A stretch of DNA of 64,000 nucleotides from RH-AL1 sp965198485 (GCA_965198485.1 CBDAPQ010000005.1:1302001-1366000), one strand, 5' to 3'. Shown: positions 1-10,208, counted from the stretch's first letter. Program-made: numbers and translations. The notes: generated by a model from the letters alone, not told the origin.

Positions 1-1779
<1,779 letters not shown>

Positions 1780-1832
1780 GGCCCTGTTCCGTTCGGGTTC
1801 ATTCGGCAGGAGATCGGATGACTGAAGACAAT

Positions 1833-1860
1833 AAAAAAGGCCCTCGAGGGGCCTGGAAAC
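1833..1860 (-). terminator. Attenuator terminator hairpin in the ilvB leader
   Basis: On the minus strand AGGCCC-CTCGA-GGGCCT (1854-1838) forms a perfect 6-bp GC-rich stem followed directly by a run of T, the form of an intrinsic terminator. It lies about 55 nt before the ilvB start. A competing stem can form between CTGGAGAC (1906-1899) and GTTTCCAG (1860-1853), eight pairs including one G-U, which uses the first bases of the terminator stem. This is the usual antiterminator/terminator arrangement of a ribosome-controlled attenuator. Confidence 0.8.
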
Positions 1861-1885
1861 GCGCCATCGGCGGGTTCGCGAAGCC

Positions 1886-1951
1886 TCAGCCTCGACCCGT
1901 CTCCAGCGCGCGACGTACAATAAGCTTCAGCGTCAAGATCGAACCTCTCAT
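1886..1951 (-). CDS. ilv leader peptide (21 aa)
   Basis: A 21-codon reading frame starts at the ATG at 1951 and ends with TGA at 1886. Codons 5-12 read I-L-T-L-K-L-I-V, so six of eight residues are branched-chain amino acids. This is what a leader peptide controlling acetolactate synthase should look like. It is followed by overlapping antiterminator and terminator stems and then ilvB. Starvation for charged Ile, Leu or Val tRNA would stall the ribosome on this run and favour the antiterminator. The regulatory model is inferred; the peptide, stems and spacing are visible. Confidence 0.75.
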   Translation of the reverse strand: MRGSILTLKLIVRRALETGRG

Positions 1952-1955
1952 CAGA

Positions 1956-1991
1956 TGGACCCTACTAGGCAAAATCAGGTAAAGATGTCAA
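1956..1991 (-). promoter_or_regulatory. Sigma-70-type promoter for the ilvB leader
   Basis: On the minus strand TTGACA (1991-1986) and CTAGTA (1968-1963) are separated by 17 nt, a near-consensus housekeeping promoter. The expected transcription start is about 1956, only some five bases before the leader ATG at 1951. The leader peptide would then be translated from an almost leaderless mRNA with no Shine-Dalgarno sequence. Confidence 0.65.
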
Positions 1992-2014
1992 GCCAAACGT
2001 GCCGAGTCAAACCG

Positions 2015-2473
2015 TCACTCGGGCTCGCTGCCCCTCCATTCGGCCATGTAGCGCGGCGACAACCGGAAACCCGCCGGAACGACGCAGGCGGGCGGCGGAG
2101 CGCGGACACCGTCAAGAAGGTAGGTCAAGGCGGCCAGCACGGCGTTTGAGGAATAAGGCTTGGCCATCGTGCCGATGGCGCCGTGCATGTCCTCGGCGAG
2201 CCTCTTGGCGTTGGCGGTCATGAAGATCACTCCGACATCGTGTCCTCGAAGGGTCGCGGCGACATCGACGCCGGACGGTCCATCGCCCAGGTCGACGTCG
2301 ACGAACGCGAGATCTGGCACCTTGCCAAGAGCCACGATCAAGTCACAGGCCTCCTGGAAATTCGTCGCCCAGCCTGCGGCAACGTGACCGGCTTCCTCGA
2401 TGATCGCTTCCAGCTCCATGGCAACGAGCGCGTGGTCCTCGACGACAAGGATCGAGAGCGGATCGTGGTTCAA
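2015..2473 (-). CDS. Single-domain response regulator (LovR-like)
   Basis: A 152-residue protein made of one receiver domain and no output domain. LSILVVEDHALVAMELEA carries the acidic pocket, DLAFVDVDLGDGPSG the phospho-acceptor Asp (about residue 59), FMTAN the conserved Thr and MAKPYSS the conserved Lys. The start appears to be TTG at 2473, overlapping the stop of the upstream kinase gene (TTGA), because the next ATG would remove the first beta strand. The tight coupling makes it the partner or phosphate sink of that kinase, as LovR is for LovK in Caulobacter. The 40 residues after the domain have no recognised function. Confidence 0.85.
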   Translation of the reverse strand: MNHDPLSILVVEDHALVAMELEAIIEEAGHVAAGWATNFQEACDLIVALGKVPDLAFVDVDLGDGPSGVDVAATLRGHDVGVIFMTANAKRLAEDMHGAIGTMAKPYSSNAVLAALTYLLDGVRAPPPACVVPAGFRLSPRYMAEWRGSEPE

Positions 2474-3621
2474 GATGTCAGCTCCGCCAAAGGCATGTCG
2501 ATCGTGACCTTGGTGCCGGGATGATTATCGACCCAGGTTAACAACGCCTTGAGCTGACGCCCAAGCGTGCGCACCAGCGAAGTTCCGAACGACGCCGACG
2601 ACATGCCGGTCACACCCTTGCCCACCCCATCGTCGCTGACTTCGATCCGCATTCGACCATCAACCAGGTGAAGCCCCACAAGCAAGGTCCCGTTCCGGCC
2701 ATCCGGAAACGCGTGCTTGAGCGCGTTGGTCACCACCTCGTTGACGATGAGGGCGACGGGTGCGGCATGCTCGGCGGCGATCTCGATGGCACCCAACTCG
2801 TAGCGTATTGCGATGCGATCTCGCGCTTCGATGCCGACCAGATCGTGAACGAGGTCGCGCAGGAATGCGCCAACGTCGAAACGGGTCACATCGTCCGACT
2901 GGTAGAGCCGACGGTGCACCGTTCCCAAGGCTTCGATACGCGACAGCATCTCGCGCAGCGAACGGCGCGTGCCTTCATCCGCGATCGTGCGGCTTTGCAG
3001 CAGGATCAACGCCGACACCATCTGAAGGTTGTTCTTGACCCGGTGATCGACCTCATGGAGCAGTGCCGTCTTGGTTTCGACGGCCTGCTCGAGCTTGGCA
3101 TTGGTTTCGCGCAGGCTTTGGAGCGTCGCATCGAGATCGCGGGAGCGCTGCTGGAACACGCGCTCGAAATGCTCCTTGGCATTTTGCACGATGAGTTCCG
3201 CGTCTTTGCGCTCGGAGACGTCAAGCTGCGAAGCGAAGAAGAAACGCGTCGCGCCCTGCTCGTCGATGACGGGACTGACGTACAGCGCTGACCAGAACGA
3301 CGTCCCGTTCTTGCGGTAGTTCAGGAGATCGATGCTGATGTCGCGGTTCTGATCGATGGCTTCACGCACCTTCTTGACTGCGGCCCGATCCGTGTCCGGA
3401 CCTTGCAAAAAGCGGCAGTTTCGACCCAGGCATTCCTCGCGGCTGTAGCCGGTCAGCTTCAGGAAGGCGTCGTTGCTGAAAACGATCGGATTGTCGGGCT
3501 GCCGGGGATCCGTCACGATCATCGGCATGCGGGAGGCGCGGATCGCCGCCGCGAAAGGATCTCCCTTGCCTGACCCGGCGTGAAGGCGCTCGGTCTGGTG
3601 CCAAGCGTCGCTGCTCTCCAT
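2470..3621 (-). CDS. LOV-domain sensor histidine kinase (LovK-like)
   Basis: A 383-residue soluble kinase. The N-terminal PAS domain contains GRNCRFLQGP, the LOV signature with the flavin-adduct Cys at about residue 69, plus NDAFLKLTGYSREECLG before it, so blue-light sensing through FMN is predicted. A coiled linker (about 145-185) leads to a HisKA_2-type dimerisation motif HEVDHRVKNNLQM with the phospho-His near residue 192. The ATPase half has IVNEVVTNALKHAFPDG and VSDDGVGKG. The start is ATG 3621, preceded by AAAAGGC; the same frame stays open further upstream but without family similarity. There is no membrane segment. The gene overlaps its receiver partner, and the LOV/HisKA_2 architecture matches Caulobacter LovK. 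Confidence 0.85.
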   Translation of the reverse strand: MESSDAWHQTERLHAGSGKGDPFAAAIRASRMPMIVTDPRQPDNPIVFSNDAFLKLTGYSREECLGRNCRFLQGPDTDRAAVKKVREAIDQNRDISIDLLNYRKNGTSFWSALYVSPVIDEQGATRFFFASQLDVSERKDAELIVQNAKEHFERVFQQRSRDLDATLQSLRETNAKLEQAVETKTALLHEVDHRVKNNLQMVSALILLQSRTIADEGTRRSLREMLSRIEALGTVHRRLYQSDDVTRFDVGAFLRDLVHDLVGIEARDRIAIRYELGAIEIAAEHAAPVALIVNEVVTNALKHAFPDGRNGTLLVGLHLVDGRMRIEVSDDGVGKGVTGMSSASFGTSLVRTLGRQLKALLTWVDNHPGTKVTIDMPLAELTS

Positions 3622-3829
3622 TAAAAGCCTTTTCGTCGTTCGATCTGAGTGCTGGCACCACAATGCCGCGCTGCGCGCAGGGTTCAGGAACGGCTTGGCG
3701 TAACGCTCCAGCGAGATGTTCGTCAGCTCGACCTGTGACGTCTTGGTCCGGAACCGGACAGAACACCTCCGATTGCCGGCCTGAGGCCAGGGTACGCGAG
3801 GCGCGCGTCCGCTCATGGAGACGTTCCGC

Positions 3830-4462
3830 ATGACATCCACGACGATCCTCGTGCTCGCCGCCGCGCTGGCCGCCGCCGCGCCCGCGATGGCTAAGGACAC
3901 CCACGGCCTCAACCAGGCTGACCAGACGTTCCTCAAGGATGCCGCTATGGGCAACATGGCCGAGGTGAACCTCGGCACGCTCGCCGTGGCCAAGGGCAGC
4001 ACGCCAGCTGTCCGAGAGTTTGGCCGCTGGATGATCTCGACCCACAGCTTCGCCAACCGCGAGCTGACGACGATCACCGAGCGCATGCACGGCGAGAACC
4101 CGCCGGTGAAGGCCGATCCCAAGACCGAAGAGATCATGGGCAGGCTGCAAAATTTGAGCGGCAAGGCCTTCGACAAGGCTTATCTCGAGGCGCTGAAGGC
4201 GGACCATCAGGATGCGGTCAAAAAGATCGCGGCCGAGGCCAAGGACGGCGGCGATTTCCTGGTCAAGAGCTTTGCCGCCAACTTCGAGCCTGCGGTCAAG
4301 GAGCATCTCGCCCAGGTCGACGTGCTGCTCGCCGATCTCGACGGCAAGGACAGCCACGGCGCCGAGAAGGGTGCCGACATGAAAGCCGCGGTCGGCGGCA
4401 TGACCGGTACGCCGAAGGGTCACACCGATCAAGCCAAGAAGATCGAGGAGCAGCACCAGTAG
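3830..4462 (+). CDS. DUF4142 exported protein
   Basis: A 210-residue protein with an N-terminal signal peptide (hydrophobic LVLAAALAAAAPAMA, likely cleaved after AMA) and a helical DUF4142 domain beginning LNQADQTFLKDAAMGNMAEV. The role of the family is unknown; members are exported four-helix proteins often linked to stress conditions. The C-terminus is hydrophilic and Lys/His-rich. ATG 3830 gives the best signal peptide; an in-frame ATG at 3815 adds five residues. It is divergent from the LOV kinase, so a light or stress link is possible but not shown. Confidence 0.75.
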   Translation: MTSTTILVLAAALAAAAPAMAKDTHGLNQADQTFLKDAAMGNMAEVNLGTLAVAKGSTPAVREFGRWMISTHSFANRELTTITERMHGENPPVKADPKTEEIMGRLQNLSGKAFDKAYLEALKADHQDAVKKIAAEAKDGGDFLVKSFAANFEPAVKEHLAQVDVLLADLDGKDSHGAEKGADMKAAVGGMTGTPKGHTDQAKKIEEQHQ

Positions 4463-4525
4463 CGTAAAGCCTTGGAGCGGCGGCGGTCGCGACCGTCAAG
4501 CCGGCCCGACGTCAGCTTACCAGCA

Positions 4526-5392
4526 TCACGCCGAGCGACTGGACTGATAGAAATGTGGCGACCCAGGGCGCGGACGCACCGTATCCGCCCGTGAACTGAT
4601 GAAGCTGACGGTGTCGGCGAGGCTCGGCGCGCTCAGGCGCAGCAGCGGCGAGAAGGCGCCCATGATGGTGGTGTGGTTGGCGCGGCGGTAGACGCGGGTG
4701 TCGGCCTGCCCGCCGAGCGCGCGGATGCGTGCGGCCAGCTTGCGGCTGTTGTCGGGATTAACCGTCTTGTCGACGGCGCCGGTCATCAGCAGCATAGGCG
4801 CCGCGTCGCCGCGCGCGAAAGCGATGGGTTGGCTGGTCCGGAGATCGCCGCCGGCCGGCGCGAAGATGCGCTTCAGGTTCGGGCTCCGCAGCGGCAGGAA
4901 ATCATAGGGACCGGCGAGACCGACCGTGCCGCACAGCGCGGCCATGCTCTCCTTATCGAGCCAGCGTCGCTCCAACGTTAGCATGGCGGCGATGTAGGCG
5001 CCGGCGGAATGGCCGACGAGGAAGAGCAACCCGGGATCGGCGCCGAACTCGATGGCGTTGCGGCGCGCCCAGCGGACAGCGCGGGCGCCGTCGGCGATGA
5101 AGTCGGGGAAACGCACGTCGGGATAGAGCCTGTAGTCCGGTACCATCGCGACGATGCCGCGTCGGGCCAGCGCCATGGCGGCGAAGCGATAATCGGCCCG
5201 CGCGCCGTCTTCCCAGCCGCCGCCGTAAAAAAAGATCGCCAACGGCGCATCGCGAGCAGCCTTCGGCATGTAGATGTCCAACAGGCCGCGCCGCCCATCG
5301 GCGAACCGATTGTCGCGCACTACCTCGACGTCGCGACTTACGGCGAGCGCGTTGACGAGACTGACGCCCTTGACGGGCCAGGGCCAAGCCAT
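4526..5392 (-). CDS. Alpha/beta hydrolase, BD-FAE/carboxylesterase-like
   Basis: A 288-residue hydrolase. IFFYGGGWEDG is the oxyanion-hole HGGG-type motif (Tyr in place of the usual His), LVGHSAGAYIAAML is the nucleophile elbow with the catalytic Ser near residue 138, and RRANHTTIMGAF carries the probable catalytic His. A catalytic Asp is likely in LMTGAVDKTVNP. The family includes esterases and kynurenine formamidase-like enzymes; the substrate cannot be told from sequence. No signal peptide is obvious. It lies alone, 243 nt downstream of the photolyase gene. Confidence 0.75.
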   Translation of the reverse strand: MAWPWPVKGVSLVNALAVSRDVEVVRDNRFADGRRGLLDIYMPKAARDAPLAIFFYGGGWEDGARADYRFAAMALARRGIVAMVPDYRLYPDVRFPDFIADGARAVRWARRNAIEFGADPGLLFLVGHSAGAYIAAMLTLERRWLDKESMAALCGTVGLAGPYDFLPLRSPNLKRIFAPAGGDLRTSQPIAFARGDAAPMLLMTGAVDKTVNPDNSRKLAARIRALGGQADTRVYRRANHTTIMGAFSPLLRLSAPSLADTVSFISSRADTVRPRPGSPHFYQSSRSA

Positions 5393-5635
5393 GGGCCTCG
5401 ATCTCCCTTCGGCGCTTCGGGGGCAAACGCCATTCCGCGGTAGAGCCTAGCAGCCGCGCACCCAAACGCCTTCTATCGCCGTATATAGAACGGGGAGAGC
5501 GGCGGCGCATGTCCGCGGTCGGGCAAAAAGACGGCCAAATCTTCGCGGCGAGCTTTTTTCGTCGAAATCCCCGACATCGCGGTGATCTGAAGCATAGCGA
5601 CGATGGGCTACCCGCCCAGCCGAGACGCATTTGCT

Positions 5636-7234
5636 CTACAAAGTAGCAACCGGTGCGCTGGCCATATCCTGCTCCGTCGAAGAGGAAGATCGGACCGGCA
5701 CCGCCCCGAACTCGATCTTGATGCGCTCGGCTTCCTGCTGGATCGCCTTGCGGTCGGCCGGCTTGAAGCGCGACAGCGTGCGGTAAGGCATCGCCATGCG
5801 CATGTTGCCGCCAAGCGTCTTCTCGTTGCGGATCATGAAATCCCAGTACAGCGCGTTGTAGGGGCAGGCGTTTGACCCGATGCGCTGCTTCACGTCGTAG
5901 CGGCAGCGCCCGCAATAATCGCTCATGCGGTTGATGTAGGCGCCGGAGCCGGCGTAGGGCTTGGAGCCGATGATGCCGCCGTCGGCGAAGGTCGCCATGC
6001 CGTGCGTGTTGGGCAGTTCGACCCATTCGTAGGCGTCTGCGTAGACGACCATGTACCAGTCGTTGATCTCGTCGGGGTGCACGCCGAGCAGCATGGCGAG
6101 GTTGCCGGTCACCATCAGGCGCTGGATGTGGTGGGCGTAGGCATGGTCGCGCGTCGCCGTCACGGCTTCCCTCACGCAGGTCATGTCGGTCTCGGCCGAC
6201 CAGTAGAACCACGGCAGCTTGCGGTCGGCGCCGAGCGCATTGAGCTCCTTGAAGGCCGGCATCTTTAGCCAGTAGATGCCGCGCATGTACTCGCGCCAGC
6301 CGATGATCTGGCGGATGAAACCCTCGACGGCGTTGAGCGGCGCCCGCCCGGCGCGGTACTCGGCTTCGGCGCGGCGGCAGACGTCGAGCGGATCGATGAG
6401 GCCGAGGTTCATCGCCGCCGAGATGACCGCGTGCCACATCCACGGCGCGCCGGCGACCATCGCGTCCTGGTAGTCGCCGAAGCTGGGCAGGATGTTGGCG
6501 AGGAACCCGCTGACCACGGTCTTGGCCTCGTCCGGCGTCGTGGCGTAGCCGAAGCTTTCCAGCGTGCCGAAATGCTCGGGAAACAGCCGCGCCACGTCGG
6601 CGATCGCGCCCTCGGTCTCCTTGTTGGGCGCGACGAAGCGATGGTCCGGCGGCGAGAGCCGCTTGGGCATCGCTTTGCGGTTCTCCTTGTCGAGGTTCCA
6701 GGCGCCGCCCTCGGGCTTGCCGTCGGCGTCCATCAGGATCGCGTAGCGCTTGCGCATCTCGCGATAGAAGAACTCCATGCGGAGTTCCTTGCGACCCTCG
6801 GCCCAGGCGGCAAACTCTGTCGGCGTGCAGAGGTAGCGATCGTCCTCGCGGATCTCGAAAGGCACGTTGGATTGCGAGGCGAACTCCTCGAAGGCCTCCA
6901 TCAGCCGGACTTCGCCGGGTGCCGTCACCACCACGCGGTCATAGTCGGCTTCCGCCAGGGCGCGTCGCACTTCCCCCAGCAGGGAGCCGCTGTTGCCCTT
7001 GTCCTCGAAGCCGACGTAGCGAACCTTTGTGTTCGCGGCGCGCAGCCGCTTCGCGAAGCCGCGCATGCCGGCGAAGATCAGCGCGATCTTCTGCTTGTGG
7101 TGCTTGACGTAGCCGGTCTCGGCGCCGACCTCGGCCATCAGCACGGTGTCGCGCCCGGCATCGAGGTCGCGTAGCGACGACAGCCGACCATCGGAGATCT
7201 GGTCGCCCAGGACGAGACGCAAAACGCCGGGCAC
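5636..7234 (-). CDS. FeS bacterial cryptochrome/photolyase (PhrB-like)
   Basis: A 532-residue member of the cryptochrome/deoxyribodipyrimidine photolyase-related family (FeS-BCP). RLVLGDQISDG opens the antenna domain, and the C-terminal half carries the FAD/DNA-binding helices (NAVEGFIRQIIGWREYMRG, HHIQRLMVTGNLAMLLG). The four cluster cysteines are all present: one in TDMTCVREA, two in DYCGRCRYDV and one in SNACPYNALYWDF. The characterised relative, Agrobacterium PhrB, is a (6-4) photolyase with a 4Fe-4S cluster, so light-driven DNA repair is predicted. GTG 7234 is chosen because a GGAGG ribosome-binding site lies four bases upstream. Confidence 0.9.
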   Translation of the reverse strand: MPGVLRLVLGDQISDGRLSSLRDLDAGRDTVLMAEVGAETGYVKHHKQKIALIFAGMRGFAKRLRAANTKVRYVGFEDKGNSGSLLGEVRRALAEADYDRVVVTAPGEVRLMEAFEEFASQSNVPFEIREDDRYLCTPTEFAAWAEGRKELRMEFFYREMRKRYAILMDADGKPEGGAWNLDKENRKAMPKRLSPPDHRFVAPNKETEGAIADVARLFPEHFGTLESFGYATTPDEAKTVVSGFLANILPSFGDYQDAMVAGAPWMWHAVISAAMNLGLIDPLDVCRRAEAEYRAGRAPLNAVEGFIRQIIGWREYMRGIYWLKMPAFKELNALGADRKLPWFYWSAETDMTCVREAVTATRDHAYAHHIQRLMVTGNLAMLLGVHPDEINDWYMVVYADAYEWVELPNTHGMATFADGGIIGSKPYAGSGAYINRMSDYCGRCRYDVKQRIGSNACPYNALYWDFMIRNEKTLGGNMRMAMPYRTLSRFKPADRKAIQQEAERIKIEFGAVPVRSSSSTEQDMASAPVATL

Positions 7235-7314
7235 GCAACCTCCTGCAAGACAATCCGAACCGCAATGCTGGCGGTGTGGCCGAGGTTGCCGCCCTGCGGG
7301 TGCGGCTCCTCGGC

Positions 7315-7800
7315 TCAGCTTCGAGCCGGCTCGGCCCAGAAGTCCTCGTCCATGACCTGCGCGAGCGTGAACGGGGCTGCAGCGGGGATCGAGTCCAGGA
7401 GCAGCCCGGTCTCGCCGGCCGCCTCCTTGCGGGCGTCCGCGTAGGCATACTGGAACAGCTCCGCCTGCCTCGGTTTCAGGCCGGGATTGTTGCGCAGCAC
7501 CCTGGCGGCGTGCAGGCGTTCCCGGATGATGGTGTTCGTCCAACTCCGGCTCGCCGCCCGCTCCGGCTGGGTGATGCGCTTGAGCTGATGCAGGCAGATC
7601 AGTGGGTAAGCCGATTCGAGGGCCGCGGCTTCGGAACGTCCCAAGGTTTCGAGCTCCTCGACGACGTTCCCGATGTCGACAGCCTCAAATCGGCCGGCGC
7701 GGAGCAGGTCCGCCTGGCGCCGCGTCCAGCTATAGAAGTCGCCGACATAGAGACCGTCGGCGGCGTTTGGGCGAGGATCATCCTTACGAGCGGTGTCCAT
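7315..7800 (-). CDS. DUF29 family protein
   Basis: A protein of 161 residues (168 if an in-frame ATG at 7821 is used). The fold is mostly helical, with LYVGDFYSWTRRQADLLRAG and VDIGNVVEELETLGRSE, which are typical of DUF29, followed by LICLHQLKR. DUF29 proteins are small cytoplasmic proteins of unknown function, abundant in cyanobacteria and alphaproteobacteria. It lies 80 nt upstream of the photolyase gene on the same strand and may be co-transcribed with it. No catalytic residues can be assigned. Confidence 0.75.
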   Translation of the reverse strand: MDTARKDDPRPNAADGLYVGDFYSWTRRQADLLRAGRFEAVDIGNVVEELETLGRSEAAALESAYPLICLHQLKRITQPERAASRSWTNTIIRERLHAARVLRNNPGLKPRQAELFQYAYADARKEAAGETGLLLDSIPAAAPFTLAQVMDEDFWAEPARS

Positions 7801-8030
7801 GGCGGGCCTGCGCTGCTTCAACCAAGGTTATGGCGAATGCGCCCCCTCGTCCATCGCGTCGCATGTGGCGCGGGAAACACGTGCCGCGGCATACGTTTCC
7901 GTGATCTCGCCCGGCCACGGTTCCGCCGTATGCGCCGCCTGAAAAGGCACCTATGAGCAGGGACATGCGCCGTCTTGCGGCACGACGGCCGGTGGCGCTG
8001 GCGACGGGGACGTGCGTGCGTGCGACGGGG

Positions 8031-9746
8031 ATGATGGTTCGGCGGCGGACGTCGCGTCTGACGGGGCTGCTCGGCGCCGCGCTCGCGCTGGCGGCCTGCG
8101 TGCCCGATGCCACCGTGCCCGACCCCAAGCTCGACGTGCCCACGACCTACCGCTTCTCGGACGCCTCGGGCGGGCTGCGCGACCACGCCGTCGACTGGTG
8201 GACGCAGTTCCACTCGCCCGAGCTCAACCAGTTCATGGAGGAGACCGAGGTCTCCAACCTGTCGATCGCAGCGGCGATCGGCCAGCTTGAGCAGGCCGAC
8301 GCGGCGGCGCGGATCACTGGATCGGCGCTGTTCCCGCTGATCTCCGCGAGCAACACGGTGAGCCGCAGCGGCGGCTCGGGCGGAGCGGGATCGGCTTCCT
8401 CGATCAGCAATAATTCCTCGAGTAGCGCAAACGCGACGAATAGCACCTCAAGCTCGGCTGCTCCCAATTCCAGCGTAAGCAGCGTGCCTTCAGCGTCAAG
8501 TACGATATCAACGACTGCGATGAGCACCGTGCCTATCGGAAGTTCAACCTCGGCGATGGGCACGCAAACAACAGGAACGCTGCCTGGCGGCTCTACGTCG
8601 AACCCGAGCGGTACGACGTCTACGCCAACTTCCACTACTAGCACCACCGGCTCCGGCACCTCGACCACCCTCGGTACCGGCTCGAGCGGCAGCAGCTTCG
8701 TCTCGTCCTTCGCCGCGAGCTACCAGCTCGACCTCTGGGGCAAGAACCGCGCGGCCTACAAGGCGGCGCAGGACAGTGCCACCGCGAGCCGGTGGAACCG
8801 GCAGACGGTGCAGCTCACCGAGCTCGCCACCGTCGCCAACACCTACTTCAACGTGCTCGCCGCGCGCGAGCGGGTGCGCTTCGCCCGGCAGGACGTCGTC
8901 GATTCCGATCGCATCCTCAAGCTGATCCAAGACCGCGAGAAGGCCGGCACCGCGACCGCGCTCAACGTGGCGCAGCAGGCGGCGCTGGTCGCCAACCTGA
9001 GAGCCTCGATCCCGCCGCTGGAGGTCATCGCCGACCAGGATGTGATCGCGCTCGGCATCCTGCTGGGACGCACGCCGCAGCGGGTGTTCGTGAAGGGCGG
9101 CAGCGTGCTCGACGGCACCGTGCCGCGGCCTCAGCCGGGCATCCCGTCGGAGGTGTTGACGCAGCGTCCCGACATCGAATACGCGGAGGCGAGCCTGGCG
9201 TCGGCGCACGCCAACCTCGTCTCGGCCCGAGCCGCCTTCTTCCCGCAGCTCAACCTGACGGCGCAGGGCGGCTTCTCCAGCACCGCGCTGCAGACGCTGT
9301 TCACCCCGTCGTCGTCCTTCTACAACGTGGCGCTCGGCGTCACTCAGCCGATCTTCGATGCCGGCCTTCTGCGCGGACAATTCGACGAGACCAAGGGCCA
9401 GCAGGACATCCTGCTCGCCAACTACCGCCTCGCCGTGATCACCGCCTTCTCCGACGTCGACAAGGCGTTAGTCGGCCTAAAGCGCTACGCCGACGAAGAG
9501 AAATACACGCGCGACTCTCTGACGGCGTCGCGGCTCGCACTGAAGCTTTCCGAAGATCAGTTGAAGAGCGGCATCCTCGACGTGGTGACGCTGCTGCAGA
9601 CGGAGCAGACGCTATTCACCACGCAGGACACGCTGGTCCAGGTGCGGCTGCTGCGCCTGACCGAAGCGATCGCGCTCTACCAGGCTCTCGGAGGAGCTTA
9701 CGCCGGCAAGGGTGGGGCAGCGCACAAGGGCAGGCGGACGATCTGA
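8031..9746 (+). CDS. NodT-family efflux outer-membrane lipoprotein with Ser/Thr-rich insertion
   Basis: Outer-membrane channel of an RND-type export system (OprM/TolC fold). The signal peptide ends in a lipobox, LALAAC, placing the lipidated Cys near residue 23 if ATG 8031 is used; the frame also has an ATG at 7953. Two OEP repeats are visible, with TQRPDIEYAEASLASAHANL typical of the family. Residues about 113-222 are a low-complexity stretch of Ser, Thr, Gly, Ala and Asn lying between the first and second predicted beta strands, which is an extracellular loop in TolC-like channels. No membrane-fusion or pump gene is adjacent. Confidence 0.85.
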   Translation: MMVRRRTSRLTGLLGAALALAACVPDATVPDPKLDVPTTYRFSDASGGLRDHAVDWWTQFHSPELNQFMEETEVSNLSIAAAIGQLEQADAAARITGSALFPLISASNTVSRSGGSGGAGSASSISNNSSSSANATNSTSSSAAPNSSVSSVPSASSTISTTAMSTVPIGSSTSAMGTQTTGTLPGGSTSNPSGTTSTPTSTTSTTGSGTSTTLGTGSSGSSFVSSFAASYQLDLWGKNRAAYKAAQDSATASRWNRQTVQLTELATVANTYFNVLAARERVRFARQDVVDSDRILKLIQDREKAGTATALNVAQQAALVANLRASIPPLEVIADQDVIALGILLGRTPQRVFVKGGSVLDGTVPRPQPGIPSEVLTQRPDIEYAEASLASAHANLVSARAAFFPQLNLTAQGGFSSTALQTLFTPSSSFYNVALGVTQPIFDAGLLRGQFDETKGQQDILLANYRLAVITAFSDVDKALVGLKRYADEEKYTRDSLTASRLALKLSEDQLKSGILDVVTLLQTEQTLFTTQDTLVQVRLLRLTEAIALYQALGGAYAGKGGAAHKGRRTI

Positions 9747-9757
9747 AAGACCGGCGC

Positions 9758-9794
9758 CTCCTCCCCCTCGCGTTGGGCTGTGCGGGGGGAAGAG
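9758..9794. terminator. Possible shared hairpin between convergent nodT-like gene and rpsO
   Basis: CTCCTCCCCC (9758-9767) can pair with GGGGGAAGAG (9785-9794), giving a ten-pair stem with one G-U and a 17-nt loop. It sits between the stop codons of two convergent genes. There is no strong T run on either side, so it is only a weak candidate for a bidirectional terminator. Confidence 0.35.
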
Positions 9795-9803
9795 AAGCGG
9801 ATG

Positions 9804-10073
9804 CTACCGGCGAATGCCGAGGCGCTCGATCAGGGCCTTGTAGCGCGGCTCGTCCTTGCGCTTGACGTAGTCGAGCAGCTGGCGGCGCTGCGACACGAGC
9901 TTGAGCAGCCCGCGGCGCGAGTGGTTGTCCTTGGTGTGGGTCTTGAAATGCTCGGTCAGGTTGGTGATGCGCTCCGTGAGGATCGCCACCTGGACCTCGG
10001 GCGAACCGGTGTCGCCGGTCTTCAAGGCGTAGTCGGAGATGACCGTCTGCTTGCGCTCTGGGGTGATCGACAT
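9804..10073 (-). CDS. rpsO: 30S ribosomal protein S15
   Basis: An 89-residue protein of standard length, binding 16S rRNA in the platform of the small subunit. Family landmarks include GDTGSPEVQVAILTERI, HFKTHTKDNHSRRGLLKLV, RRQLLDYVK and YKALIERLGIRR. The start ATG at 10073 is preceded by an AAAGGA ribosome-binding site. The usual downstream partner, pnp, is absent: the next gene is convergent. Confidence 0.97.
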   Translation of the reverse strand: MSITPERKQTVISDYALKTGDTGSPEVQVAILTERITNLTEHFKTHTKDNHSRRGLLKLVSQRRQLLDYVKRKDEPRYKALIERLGIRR

Positions 10074-10208
10074 CGGGTGTCCTTTCGGGTTGGAACGAGG
10101 CATGGCCTCGGGAGCCGCCCGGCCGGGATGTCGTCCAGCGGGGTGGCGGAAGGCGCGGTGGTTCGCACGGTTAGGGCGGGATGGCAAGCGCGCCGCCACC
10201 TTGCGGAT

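Noticed and set aside
3749..3775. GGAAC followed 15-16 nt later by CGATT upstream of the DUF4142 gene, resembling an EcfG promoter
   Set aside because: The -10 part does not match the CGTT consensus and the spacing is short, so it is not strong enough to call.
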